Below are positions 45,014 through 53,438 of a stretch of 64,000 bases of DNA, piece by piece. This DNA is from Cellvibrio japonicus Ueda107 (GTDB lineage Bacteria > Pseudomonadota > Gammaproteobacteria > Pseudomonadales > Cellvibrionaceae), in contig NC_010995.1 in assembly GCF_000019225.1 (NCBI RefSeq), positions 62,001-126,000 on the forward strand, written 5' to 3'. The notes below the pieces were generated by a model. It ran no database searches. It was given only the letters and a program-made list of their open reading frames with translations, and had not been told where the DNA came from. Both the position numbers and the translations under genes were made by a program. Positions within the stretch are counted from its first letter, which is position 1. Each line of letters opens with the position of its first letter.

Positions 45014-46023
45014 GCAAGGCTGCCAAGCCGTCCCTGCTGACCTCGGCGGGTATTACTCGCTGGTGGGGCTCCTGGGTCAGCCCCTGGCGCCTCAAGCGTA
45101 TGGGAATCCTCGGTATGAACTGCCGCAACCACGAGTTCATTTCCGCCTACAACCCGCGCAGCCTTTATCCCCTGGTTGATAACAAACTCAAAACCAAACT
45201 GCTGGCCGAAGAATACGAAGTCGCCACACCCAAGTTATTTTTCGTGGTCAATTCCCAGCACGAAATTTCCCACATCGAAGAAAAACTCATGGCCCTGGAA
45301 GCCTTCGCCGTAAAGCCGGCCAAGGGGTCAGGGGGTAAAGGAATTCTGGTCATCATCGGTCGCCGCGGCGATAACTTTATTAAATCATCCGGTGCTGAAA
45401 TCACCATCGAAGATATCCGTCGCCACATGAGTAACGCCCTTGCCGGACTCTACTCGCTGGGCGGTAAACCCGATGTGGTTATTGTGGAAGACCTGATCAA
45501 ATTCGATGACTACTTCAAGGATTATTCCTACGAAGGCGTGCCGGATATCCGCATCATTATTTTTAAAGGCTATCCGGTCATGGCGATGCTGCGCCTCGCA
45601 ACCCACAAGTCTGACGGCAAGGCCAACCTGCACCAGGGGGCGGTGGGGGTGGGGCTGGATATTGCCACCGGTCGCGCACTCGGTGCGGTGCAACATTCAA
45701 TACCTGTGACCCATCATCCCGATACCGGCCGCGCGCTCAACGAAATCCAGATCGCCAACTGGCGCGACTGGTTGTTGATTGCCTCGCGCTGCTACGAAAT
45801 GACCGGGTTGGGTTACATAGGCACTGACCTGGTACTCGATAAAGAGCGCGGCGCACAACTGCTTGAACTCAACGCCCGCCCCGGACTCAGCATCCAGGTC
45901 GCCAACGGCCGCGGCCTGCTGCCGCGCCTGCGCCATGTCGAATCACTGAAAGCGCGCATGCACCGCACACCGGAACAGCGCGTGGATTATGTGATGAAGA
46001 CATTCACCGCGGATGGGTTGTAA
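45010..46023 (+). CDS. RimK-like alpha-L-glutamate ligase-related ATP-grasp protein
   Basis: The product has 337 residues. ATP-grasp motifs: VKPAKGSGGKGILVI (nucleotide-binding loop), VIVEDLIKFDDYF, DIRIIIFKGYPVMAMLRLAT and ELNARPGLSIQVAN (metal-binding Glu/Asn). It belongs to the RimK-related ligase group found with inactive transglutaminase-7TM and retropepsin-like proteins, predicted to add an amino acid (likely glutamate) to a peptide or protein. The substrate is unknown. It starts inside the stop of the preceding gene (ATGA). No terminator is evident after it. Confidence 0.87.
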   Translation: MSKAAKPSLLTSAGITRWWGSWVSPWRLKRMGILGMNCRNHEFISAYNPRSLYPLVDNKLKTKLLAEEYEVATPKLFFVVNSQHEISHIEEKLMALEAFAVKPAKGSGGKGILVIIGRRGDNFIKSSGAEITIEDIRRHMSNALAGLYSLGGKPDVVIVEDLIKFDDYFKDYSYEGVPDIRIIIFKGYPVMAMLRLATHKSDGKANLHQGAVGVGLDIATGRALGAVQHSIPVTHHPDTGRALNEIQIANWRDWLLIASRCYEMTGLGYIGTDLVLDKERGAQLLELNARPGLSIQVANGRGLLPRLRHVESLKARMHRTPEQRVDYVMKTFTADGL

Positions 46024-46132
46024 TTTCCTGCGTAAATCTTTTTACAGTTTCTTCCGGGCTTGCACCGATATGATGGAATAGATCATCAGGAATGATCACA
46101 CACAATTTTTAGGATATTGACAAGGAGCCCTC

Positions 46133-46696
46133 ATGAAAAAGCATATTCTTGCTGCTGCAGTCATGTTAAGTGGGAGCCTCTCCGTATTTGCGGAAGGCTT
46201 TTATACTGCTGCTGAATTTACCCGCAATAAAATCGAAGCCGATGTTGGTGATTACTCTGTGAGTCGTAGTGAAAATGGCTATGGCTTGGGGGTGGGCTAC
46301 AACCTGACTTCCCGTATTGCACTGGAGCTGGCCTATCGCGATTTGCTCAGTTTCACTGAGAGCGATACCTATGAGGATGTTGAATACTCCTCAACCATCG
46401 ATGTCACTGCCATACAGTTTTCCATTACTGGCAGTTACCCCTTAAACCAACAATTTTCCCTCTATGGTCGTTTGGGCGCGGGCCGTATCCAGGTCGAATC
46501 CAGCTATTACGAAAATGCCTGGGGTGACATTGCGCGTGAATCCGATGACGAAACCAAAACCAGGGCACTGGTGGGTATCGGTGTACGTTACGCCATTACC
46601 GAACATGTCGGTGCACGGGTTGAATACTCACGTTTCAGCAAGATCAGTGGGACAACCCTATCGTCCATGCATTTAGGGATTGATTACCAGTTCTAG
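46133..46696 (+). CDS. Small outer-membrane beta-barrel protein
   Basis: The product has 187 residues. A signal peptide ends in SVFAEG (Ala22). The mature part has about eight alternating amphipathic strands such as YGLGVGYNLTSRIALELAYRD and ends in LGIDYQF with a terminal Phe, the outer-membrane insertion signal. It resembles the OmpA-N/opacity-like porin family. AAGGAG precedes the ATG. It stands alone; function unknown. Confidence 0.85.
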   Translation: MKKHILAAAVMLSGSLSVFAEGFYTAAEFTRNKIEADVGDYSVSRSENGYGLGVGYNLTSRIALELAYRDLLSFTESDTYEDVEYSSTIDVTAIQFSITGSYPLNQQFSLYGRLGAGRIQVESSYYENAWGDIARESDDETKTRALVGIGVRYAITEHVGARVEYSRFSKISGTTLSSMHLGIDYQF

Positions 46697-46717
46697 TGCC
46701 TGATCACTTATCACCCT

Positions 46718-46746
46718 GGAGCAAACAGTTATGTGTTGTTTGCTCC
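46718..46746. other. Hairpin after the barrel protein gene
   Basis: A 10-bp perfect stem (GGAGCAAACA / TGTTTGCTCC) with a 9-base loop starts 22 bases after the stop. It lacks a T tract, so it may stabilise the mRNA end rather than terminate. Confidence 0.5.
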
Positions 46747-46770
46747 ACATCAAACCCCGCCCAAAATTGC

Positions 46771-46784
46771 TTGATGCATATCAA
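46771..46784. promoter_or_regulatory. Perfect Anr/FNR-type binding site
   Basis: TTGATGCATATCAA matches the consensus TTGAT-N4-ATCAA at all ten specified bases. It lies about 68 bases before the ATG of the 39-residue membrane protein, a distance suited to activation under low oxygen. CATAAT at 46831-46836 and weaker matches nearer the box are possible -10 elements. Confidence 0.65.
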
Positions 46785-46851
46785 ACCCGAAGCGCCTCAA
46801 CTGGCGCATTCTGACCCTGAAGCCGCAAGGCATAATTCAGGAGAGTTCATC

Positions 46852-46971
46852 ATGTTGGTATCAGGTATTGTCGCAACGGCATCTTTGGTAGGTATCCTGG
46901 CAGCCTTGTTTGTTGCCAGCCTTGTATTGGTTGTGGTGGATAACCGTTTTGACGCGAATCGCAGCCATTAA
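46852..46971 (+). CDS. 39-residue single-helix membrane protein
   Basis: A ribosome site AGGAGA lies 7 bases before the ATG. The product begins MLVSGIVATASLVGILAALF and has one hydrophobic helix followed by a polar tail VVDNRFDANRSH. A perfect Anr/FNR box lies upstream, so it is probably made at low oxygen. Size and topology are those of small accessory subunits of respiratory complexes, but the sequence is not one I recognise. Confidence 0.65.
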   Translation: MLVSGIVATASLVGILAALFVASLVLVVVDNRFDANRSH

Positions 46972-47060
46972 CCCTGATTCCCTATGAAATCATGCGGTTG
47001 CATGGAGCCGGAGGGCATCTGCACCTATAATGCGCGGACATTGGTTTGGTGTTTGTCCCC

Positions 47061-48407
47061 ATGTCCTATCAACCGCTCAGTTATGGCCAGCATCTTGCCC
47101 GGCTGATTCAGGCTCCTGCTGCCAGTTTGCCCAGCGCGCATGCCGAGGCCGGCGAAAGCCCCCTGCGTATTGCCCTGCTGGGCTACCGCAGCCACCCGCA
47201 TGTGGGCGGTCAGGGAATTTACCTGCACTACCTGAGTAAGGCGCTGGTGGATGCGGGGCACCAGGTGGATGTGATCTCCGGGCCACCCTATCCCGAACTG
47301 GATGGGCGAGTGCGCCTGATCCAGTTACCCAGCCTGGACCTCTACGCCCATCCTGCGCCTGTCCGCGCCTTGCGCCTGCGCCATTTGCGTTCGTTTACCG
47401 ATACCTATGAGTGGTGGAGCAAGCTGAGTGGTGCCTTTGGCGAGCCCTATTGTTTCGGGCGCCGCCTGCTGAAGTATTTCAAACGCCATCAACCGCAGTA
47501 CGACATCATCCACGACAACCAAAGCCTTTGTTATGGCCTGTTGGCGCTGCAACGGCGCGGTTACAAGGTGCTGGCGACCCTGCACCATCCGATTACCCGG
47601 GATCGCGACCTGGCACTGGCAACGGCGACGTCCAAAGGCCATGCCTGGTTGATTCGTCGCTGGTACAGTTTTCTGGGGATGCAGGGTCGGGTAGTGCAGC
47701 AACTGGATCACTTGCTGACCGTATCCCGGCAATCGGTGAAGGATATTGAACAGGCATTCGGCCGTTCCGGAGCAGATATCCGGGTGATTCCCAACGGCGT
47801 AGATACACGCATTTTCAAGCCCTTGCCCGCGATAACGCGTATTCCCTGCCGCTTAATGACCACCGCCTCCTCAGACCAGCCGCTAAAAGGTTTAAGTATT
47901 CTCCTGCGCGCCTGCGCGCAATTGCGCACAGAATTTCCCGCATTACATCTATTGGTGATTGGCAAACTAAAACCCGGTGGCAGTACCGAGCAGGAATTGC
48001 AGGCGCTGGGCCTTAATGACAGCGTACAATTTGTCAGCGGCATCAGCACTGAGCAAATGGTGGAAGAATACGCGCGCGCCAGTATTGCTGTCGTGCCTTC
48101 GCTCTATGAGGGTTTTGGCTTGCCCGCTGCTGAAGCCATGGCCTGTGGTATTCCGCTGGTGTGTAGCGATGGTGGTGCTTTGCCGGAGGTCACCGGCGAG
48201 GCAGCGCGCCTGGTTGCTGCCGGAGATGTGGATGCGTTGGTTACTGCCTTGCGTGACTTGTTAACAAATCCCTCTGAGTGCACACGCCTGGGCCAGGCTG
48301 GCCGCGAACATATTTTGCAGCAGCTAAGTTGGGATTGCGTGGCCAGGCAAATGGAAAACTACTATCGCGAATTATTACGGCAAGGCGCGGCAAATGCTCA
48401 CCATTAA
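47061..48407 (+). CDS. Glycosyltransferase family 4 protein
   Basis: From ATG 47061 the product has 448 residues; in-frame TTG/GTG codons shortly upstream (47046, 47049) are possible. An N-terminal GT-B half has RIALLGYRSHPHVGGQGIYL (acceptor side). The C-terminal half has VIPNGVDTRIFKP, SSDQPLKGLS and PSLYEGFGLPAAEAMACGIP, the E-x7-E nucleotide-sugar motif of GT4. It transfers a sugar from a nucleotide-sugar donor; the acceptor is unknown. It overlaps the methyltransferase by 14 bases and heads a three-gene operon. Confidence 0.88.
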   Translation: MSYQPLSYGQHLARLIQAPAASLPSAHAEAGESPLRIALLGYRSHPHVGGQGIYLHYLSKALVDAGHQVDVISGPPYPELDGRVRLIQLPSLDLYAHPAPVRALRLRHLRSFTDTYEWWSKLSGAFGEPYCFGRRLLKYFKRHQPQYDIIHDNQSLCYGLLALQRRGYKVLATLHHPITRDRDLALATATSKGHAWLIRRWYSFLGMQGRVVQQLDHLLTVSRQSVKDIEQAFGRSGADIRVIPNGVDTRIFKPLPAITRIPCRLMTTASSDQPLKGLSILLRACAQLRTEFPALHLLVIGKLKPGGSTEQELQALGLNDSVQFVSGISTEQMVEEYARASIAVVPSLYEGFGLPAAEAMACGIPLVCSDGGALPEVTGEAARLVAAGDVDALVTALRDLLTNPSECTRLGQAGREHILQQLSWDCVARQMENYYRELLRQGAANAHH

Positions 48408-49143
48408 TTTCCGCGATTTTCCCCTGAGTGCCGGTGATAGGGTGCTCGACCTTGGTTGCGGCGAAGGTCGCCACGCGATCAATGTGTATTTGCAGGAACG
48501 GGTATTATCCATCGGTGTCGACTTGAACTTGCGCGACCTGCGTACAGCACAGGCGCGCGCTCAGCCTTTTTTGCAAGCGGATCGTCCGCACCAGTTAATA
48601 TTCAAGCAAGCAGATGCAACCGGCCTACCGTTTGCCGATGGCAGTTTCGATAAGATTATTTGCAGTGAAGTGCTGGAACATATTGCGGATTATCACGCAG
48701 TATTGCGCGAAGTGGCGCGTGTGCTGAAGCCCGGTGGGCTGCTGGCCATCACCGTACCGCGCGCCTGGCCCGAAAAAATATGCTGGTGGTTAAGCGATGA
48801 GTATCACCAGGTCGAGGGCGGCCATATCCGTATTTTTAATGGCCATCACCTGCGCGATGAAATTAAACAACAAGGGTTTCACTATTATCGCCGCCACTGG
48901 GCCCATGCCCTGCACTCACCGTTTTGGTGGTTGAAATGCCTCTTCTGGAAAACCCAGGATACCAATCCCCTGATTAAAACCTATCACCGTATGCTGGTAT
49001 GGGATTTGATGGAAAAACCCTGGCTGACCCAAACCCTGGAAAAAATACTCAATCCCATCATGGGCAAAAGCCTGGTGATGTACTTTACCAAAGGCACTAC
49101 AACTGCCCTGCGAAAAAATACCCAGGGAGAGGATTCCCCATGA
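48394..49143 (+). CDS. SAM-dependent methyltransferase (class I)
   Basis: The product has 249 residues. Motif I VLDLGCGEGRHAIN, acidic motif II GVDLNLRDL, motif post-I FDKIICSEVLEHI and motif III RVLKPGGLLAITVP form a Methyltransf_11-type fold. The region after 130 is Trp-rich. Its place between a glycosyltransferase and an alpha/alpha-barrel protein suggests methylation of a glycan or glycolipid, but the substrate is unknown. ATGA overlap with the next gene. Confidence 0.87.
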   Translation: MLTINFRDFPLSAGDRVLDLGCGEGRHAINVYLQERVLSIGVDLNLRDLRTAQARAQPFLQADRPHQLIFKQADATGLPFADGSFDKIICSEVLEHIADYHAVLREVARVLKPGGLLAITVPRAWPEKICWWLSDEYHQVEGGHIRIFNGHHLRDEIKQQGFHYYRRHWAHALHSPFWWLKCLFWKTQDTNPLIKTYHRMLVWDLMEKPWLTQTLEKILNPIMGKSLVMYFTKGTTTALRKNTQGEDSP

Positions 49144-50210
49144 AAAATTTATTGCTGACCAAAGGTTTTTTTCCTCAGACGTTACTGCGTCCAACCGTAG
49201 ATTATATCCTCCGTACCCAATTGCCCGATGGTTGCATCCCCTGGTTTGTTGGAGGTAAGGCAGACCCCTGGGATCATATCGAAGCCGCCATGGGCTTAAC
49301 TATTGGCGGCGAGTTGTCGGCCGCCAGGCGTGCCTATACCTGGCTGGCAAAGCAACAATTGCCTGATGGCAGCTGGTGGGCAAACTATGCCGGCAATGAT
49401 GCGCTGGATAAAAACCACCGTGAAACCAATTTTATCGCTTATATCGCTACCGGTATTTGGCATTACTTTTTGGTGAGCGGCGATGAGGTTTTTTTAGCAG
49501 AACAATTCCCCGTTGTTAAAAACGCTATTGAATTTGTATTGCGCTACCAATCCCCTAGCGGAGAAATTTATTGGGCGGTTGCTGAGGACGGCAGCGCTAA
49601 AAAAGATGCACTGGTCACTGCTTCCAGTTCTATCTATAAAAGCCTGGAATGCGCCATTCTGTGTGCGCAAAAACTGGGACAGGATGCAAAAGCCTGGCGC
49701 ACGGCCTATCTGCGCTTGGGAAATAGCCTGCGTTATCACCCGGAATGTTTTGATCGCACCTGGGAGCCAAAAACCCGTTTTTCCATGGACTGGTTTTACC
49801 CGATCCTCACCGGTGTGATCAGTGGCAAAGCAGCACAGCAACGCATCGACGAAAAATGGAAAACCTTTGTGGAAACCAATGTGGGCTGTCGCTGCGTCAG
49901 CGATGAGCCCTGGGTAACCGTGGCTGAATCCTGTGAGTTGACACTGGCACTGCTCGCGGCGGGCGAACACGCTAAAGCGGTAAATTTATTCAGCTGGTTA
50001 TACCAATTCCTCGATAGCGATGGCGGCTACTGGACTGGCTATAATTTTCGCGATCAGGTGATCTGGCCGCGCGAAAAAACCACCTGGACCGCAGGTGCCA
50101 TCTTGCTCGCCGCCGATGCACTCACCCGGCACACCGCCGCCGCCAACCTGTTTTTACAGTCTGGCTTGGCATCGACGCCCGACGAACTTCCCCTGACGAC
50201 CGAACACTAG
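49140..50210 (+). CDS. Alpha/alpha-barrel (prenyltransferase/glycosidase-like) protein
   Basis: From ATG 49140 the product has 356 residues. It contains repeated helix pairs with LPDGCIPWFVGGKADPWDH, LPDGSWWANYAG and DSDGGYWTGYNFRD, each starting with a (L)PDG-W or DGGYW turn, as in (alpha/alpha)6 toroids. Homologs are often labelled prenyltransferase-like, but the fold also fits glycoside hydrolases or lyases acting on unsaturated sugars. No signal peptide is present, so it is cytoplasmic. It is translationally coupled to the methyltransferase. Function is open. Confidence 0.7.
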   Translation: MKNLLLTKGFFPQTLLRPTVDYILRTQLPDGCIPWFVGGKADPWDHIEAAMGLTIGGELSAARRAYTWLAKQQLPDGSWWANYAGNDALDKNHRETNFIAYIATGIWHYFLVSGDEVFLAEQFPVVKNAIEFVLRYQSPSGEIYWAVAEDGSAKKDALVTASSSIYKSLECAILCAQKLGQDAKAWRTAYLRLGNSLRYHPECFDRTWEPKTRFSMDWFYPILTGVISGKAAQQRIDEKWKTFVETNVGCRCVSDEPWVTVAESCELTLALLAAGEHAKAVNLFSWLYQFLDSDGGYWTGYNFRDQVIWPREKTTWTAGAILLAADALTRHTAAANLFLQSGLASTPDELPLTTEH

Positions 50211-50212
50211 TT

Positions 50213-50938
50213 ATGCGTATCCCACGAATTTATACCAATCAAACTCTCTTGACCGGCAACAAGGTTCAATTGGAAGAATCGGCTTCCCATCACCTGAGTA
50301 AAGTATTGCGCATGCAACCAGGGCGAGAGCTGGTGTTATTTAACGGTGCCGGTGGGGAATTTGCAGCAACCATTGATGAAATCAGTAAAAGGCATGTCAC
50401 TGCCAGTATTGCCGCGCACAACCCGCACAATCGTGAATCGCCCTTGCAACTGGAATTGGCTATAGGTATATCGCGTGGCGAGCGCTTTGAATGGGTATTG
50501 CAAAAGGCCACCGAACTTGGTGTAACCAAAATCACGCCTTTAATGACCGAGCGCACCGAAGTCAAAGTCAGCGGCGAGCGCCAGGAAAAAATCATGGAGC
50601 GCTGGCAGCACATCCTTATCAGCGCCTGCGAGCAATGCCAGCGCAACCTGCTGCCGCAATTATCTGCACCTGTTCCAATAACCGATTGGCTAAAAACGGT
50701 CGATGCAGAGCTGCGTTTCGTGCTTCATCATCGCGACAGCCAAACACTGCCCGCCGACAAAAAACCGCACAGTGCAGCCTTGCTGATTGGCCCGGAAGGT
50801 GGATTGAGTGACGATGAAATTGCACTGGCGAAACAGCAGGAATTCGCTGCGTTAACACTCGGCCCCCGCGTATTGCGCACCGAAACCGCACCGATTGCGG
50901 CGATCAGTGTGGTGCAGTATTTGTGGGGGGATTTTTAG
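50213..50938 (+). CDS. rsmE: 16S rRNA m3U1498 methyltransferase
   Basis: The product has 241 residues, normal for the family. An N-terminal PUA-like RNA-binding part with HHLSKVLRMQPG precedes a SPOUT knot domain with LLIGPEGGLSDDE and LGPRVLRTETAPIAAI, both diagnostic. It methylates U1498 in the small-subunit decoding region. It starts 2 bases after the preceding stop, and its last 4 bases overlap the convergent FKBP gene. Confidence 0.95.
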   Translation: MRIPRIYTNQTLLTGNKVQLEESASHHLSKVLRMQPGRELVLFNGAGGEFAATIDEISKRHVTASIAAHNPHNRESPLQLELAIGISRGERFEWVLQKATELGVTKITPLMTERTEVKVSGERQEKIMERWQHILISACEQCQRNLLPQLSAPVPITDWLKTVDAELRFVLHHRDSQTLPADKKPHSAALLIGPEGGLSDDEIALAKQQEFAALTLGPRVLRTETAPIAAISVVQYLWGDF

Positions 50939-51285
50939 TCGTCTCGGGTAAGCACTTCCAGCAATTCAATCTCAAACACCAAATTCGAATGGGGCTTTAT
51001 CAGGGGTCCAACCTGGCGTTCACCGTAGGCGAGGTGTGCGGGTACCCGGAGTTTACGTTTGCCGCCGACTTGCATGCCCAGCAGGCCTTGATCCCAGCCT
51101 TTGATGACGCGTCCGGTGCCGATGACGCATTGGAAGGGTTTGCCTTTTTTGTGGGAGGCGTCGAACTCGGTGCCATCTTCGAGCCAGCCGGTGTAGTGGG
51201 TGGTGATGAGGGCGCCTTTGACGACGGCTTTGCCGCTGCCGGGTTGGAGGTCTTCGATAATGAGTTCAGTGAGTGAGCCAGTCAA
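50935..51285 (-). CDS. FKBP-type peptidyl-prolyl cis-trans isomerase
   Basis: The product has 116 residues and is a single FKBP domain: YTGWLEDGTEFDAS, VIGTGRVIKGWDQGLLGM and PAHLAYG carry the usual Tyr, Asp, Val-Ile and Trp pocket residues. No signal peptide, so cytoplasmic. It assists protein folding. Its stop overlaps that of rsmE tail to tail. Confidence 0.94.
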   Translation of the reverse strand: MTGSLTELIIEDLQPGSGKAVVKGALITTHYTGWLEDGTEFDASHKKGKPFQCVIGTGRVIKGWDQGLLGMQVGGKRKLRVPAHLAYGERQVGPLIKPHSNLVFEIELLEVLTRDD

Positions 51286-51322
51286 AACAAAGCCTGCTGT
51301 GTACTGCGGAGATGAACTAAAA

Positions 51323-51350
51323 AACCATCCTGCACCAGTGCAGGATGGTT
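51323..51350 (-). terminator. Rho-independent terminator (- strand)
   Basis: A 12-bp perfect stem AACCATCCTGCA / TGCAGGATGGTT with loop CCAG is preceded on the + strand by six A, which become a T run for - strand transcripts. It ends the lipoprotein gene and probably the whole Pil-Chp operon. Confidence 0.85.
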
Positions 51351-51366
51351 AGGGAGATAAGGTTGT

Positions 51367-51981
51367 TTACAGGATATCTTCCTGGAAGATCATGACCTTG
51401 CGCGAGGGGATGTAGTAGAACCTGAAGGGTTGGTTCGGGGTGCCCAGGCCAGCGTCGCAGTCGGGTTCGCTGTAGGCACTGGATGAGCTGGAAGAACTGG
51501 ACGATGAACTCGACGAGGAGTTGGATGAGCTGCTCGACTTGCCGGAATCGTTGTAGCGGACAACGACTTTTACGGTATTGGCACTGTGGTCGTAGACACG
51601 GATAGAGTCAAAGGTGATCAGCCTTTCGCAATTGCCAATTTGGCCGCGGTCGATCAGTAATACCTGCCCTTCTTCGAAGTCCACAATGTCTGTGTCCCAG
51701 CCTGTACTGCCAACATAATCGGTCCAGAGGTCATCCAACTCTGCTGCGGTGCGGATGGCGATCAGCTTTTTATTGAGGTCAGTGGGTGTTGTTGATGGCG
51801 TTGTACCCTCGGCGATTCTCTCTGAGCCGCTAATAGAGGGACCCAGGCTGCTGGAAGCCGAGCTGCTGCCGGTGCCGGGGTTGAAGGGGGTATCCCGCTC
51901 GGCGCCGCAACCTTGCAGTAAAAAGAACGCTGCCAGGGCAGCCGCGCTGAGCAGGTTGAATCCGGGTCTGGTGGTTAACAT
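51367..51981 (-). CDS. Lipoprotein with internal polyserine run
   Basis: The product has 204 residues. The lipobox LLQGC gives Cys25. A Ser-rich spacer (about 39-55) is followed by a domain with LDDLWTDYVG, VLLIDRGQIGNCERL and KVVVRYND, then a run of about 20 Ser, then SEPDCDAG and a final block PFRFYYIPSRKVMIF. The two parts look like one PrcB_C-type beta domain into which the polyserine run has been inserted, with Cys residues on both sides. It follows chpC on the same strand after 37 bases but may have its own promoter. AAGGAAA precedes the ATG. Function unknown. Confidence 0.75.
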   Translation of the reverse strand: MLTTRPGFNLLSAAALAAFFLLQGCGAERDTPFNPGTGSSSASSSLGPSISGSERIAEGTTPSTTPTDLNKKLIAIRTAAELDDLWTDYVGSTGWDTDIVDFEEGQVLLIDRGQIGNCERLITFDSIRVYDHSANTVKVVVRYNDSGKSSSSSNSSSSSSSSSSSSSSAYSEPDCDAGLGTPNQPFRFYYIPSRKVMIFQEDIL

Positions 51982-52018
51982 GGGTTTCCTTTCGCGTCTA
52001 GGCGGTGGTCGTTGGCTG

Positions 52019-52498
52019 TTACAGGTGCAGGTAATCGAGGAAGTGGCGCTCTAGGGCGGCCACATCGGGAATGATCGCTTCCTCGCCAGCCCATGAGACA
52101 TGCATGAGCTCAAAAGGTTTATTGTCCATGTCCTCGCGCTCGCTGATCTCTTCTTCGTTGACGCGCGCCAGGCGCGGGATGCCCTGGGTGAGCAGGGCAA
52201 TAAAGGGGAGGGATTCATGCAGGCCGGTGGTGTTGAACACGGCAAAGCGCGAGCGGTTGTTGAAGCTGGGCCTGGCATCCCCATTAAGCGCTTCGAGCGA
52301 CAGCAGCGGGATGGTTTGCTCGCGCCAGACACAGTTGCCCAGGTACCACTCGGGGGCATCCTGGATGGCAGTGACCTGGGTGACGGGCACAATTTCGGCC
52401 ACAGTGACATTGGGTACCAGGAGCAGGCGCTCATGCAGGGGAATCAGCAGGCTGGCAACTTCTTGTACTTTTTTTTCGATGCGCTGGTTGGCTTTCAT
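52019..52498 (-). CDS. chpC: CheW-like protein ChpC
   Basis: The product has 159 residues forming one CheW domain (VASLLIPLHERLLLVPNVTVAE, WYLGNCVWREQTIPLLSLE). It would couple receptors to the ChpA kinase. It lies last in the order pilI-pilJ-pilK-chpA-chpB-chpC, the same as in Pseudomonas aeruginosa, which decides the name. AGGAA lies 6 bases before the ATG. Confidence 0.87.
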   Translation of the reverse strand: MKANQRIEKKVQEVASLLIPLHERLLLVPNVTVAEIVPVTQVTAIQDAPEWYLGNCVWREQTIPLLSLEALNGDARPSFNNRSRFAVFNTTGLHESLPFIALLTQGIPRLARVNEEEISEREDMDNKPFELMHVSWAGEEAIIPDVAALERHFLDYLHL

Positions 52499-52519
52499 GG
52501 CAATTCCTGTGAAGGTCGT

Positions 52520-53434
52520 TTAGCGATACTGCTGGGTCAGGGTGTGGGCCAGGGCTTCGGGGCTGCCGATATAGCCGACACAACCGGTCGCCAGGGCCGA
52601 GAGCGGCATGGAGTCGCTGGTGCATTCGGTCGGGGTTTGCACCCATACCTGGCCTCCCAGTTGTTTGATCAGGCGGCAGCTGGCCGCGCCATCATCGCCC
52701 ATGCCTGTAAAGATAATCAAGCCGCAATGCTGGCGGTAGACGCGCGCGGCATTGGCGCACATCTGGTCGATGGAGGGTGCGTAATTGCCCTTCCAGCCTT
52801 CGCCGTGGCTAACGGCCAAGGTGCGATTGTCGAGGATTTCCACCCGGTCGAGGGCAGTGACCAGGATCAATCGGTTGGGCTCCAGTACCATACCCGGGCT
52901 GGCGACCATGGCGGGATAGCCGCCGGCGCTGTTCATCATGCGGTTGAGCGGGGCGGTTTGTTGGTGATCGATATGCTGCACATAGAGGAACGCCACACCG
53001 AGATTGTCGGGCAAGCGGCTGAGAAAACGTTTGACTGCTGCCGGACCGCCGGTAGACGCCCCGAGGATCCACAGGTCGCGTGCCGGTGTTGCCTGCTGCA
53101 GGTTGATGTCGCTGCTCAGGCGGCGCAGGCGCTGGGCTGTGCGGCGCAGGCAGGCGCGGTATTCCTCGCTGTTGATGGGGTACTCATCGCTGTCGCTGAC
53201 AATCACGGGAATGCGGCTGTCGTTAAACAACTGCTCAAACAGGTGATGGTCATCGGGATAATCCTGGGCGACATCCACCAGCCAGGCATCGAGCAGCGGG
53301 TGTGGCAGCGCTTCGGTATCGGTTTTAATCAATAACTGGCAGCACAGCTGGTGACCGGACTGTGCCACCAGCTGTGCCAGCGCCTGTTGCTTGGCCGCTG
53401 AGTCGACCACTATGCCCACGCGCAGGCTGCTCAC
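52520..53434 (-). CDS. chpB: Protein-glutamate methylesterase ChpB
   Basis: The product has 304 residues and starts with GTG. The N-terminal third is receiver-like but degenerate. The C-terminal CheB domain (about 115-300) has the catalytic triad motifs GASTGG (Ser), VQHIDHQ (His) and TGMGDDGA (Asp). It removes methyl groups from the chemoreceptor PilJ, opposing PilK. It begins 4 bases after the chpA stop. Confidence 0.92.
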   Translation of the reverse strand: MSSLRVGIVVDSAAKQQALAQLVAQSGHQLCCQLLIKTDTEALPHPLLDAWLVDVAQDYPDDHHLFEQLFNDSRIPVIVSDSDEYPINSEEYRACLRRTAQRLRRLSSDINLQQATPARDLWILGASTGGPAAVKRFLSRLPDNLGVAFLYVQHIDHQQTAPLNRMMNSAGGYPAMVASPGMVLEPNRLILVTALDRVEILDNRTLAVSHGEGWKGNYAPSIDQMCANAARVYRQHCGLIIFTGMGDDGAASCRLIKQLGGQVWVQTPTECTSDSMPLSALATGCVGYIGSPEALAHTLTQQYR

Positions 53435-53438
53435 GGTT

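Noticed and set aside
52100..53335. 411-codon + strand frame opposite chpB and chpC
   Set aside because: Both - strand genes have complete catalytic or CheW motifs. The antisense frame has none and crosses the gene boundary.
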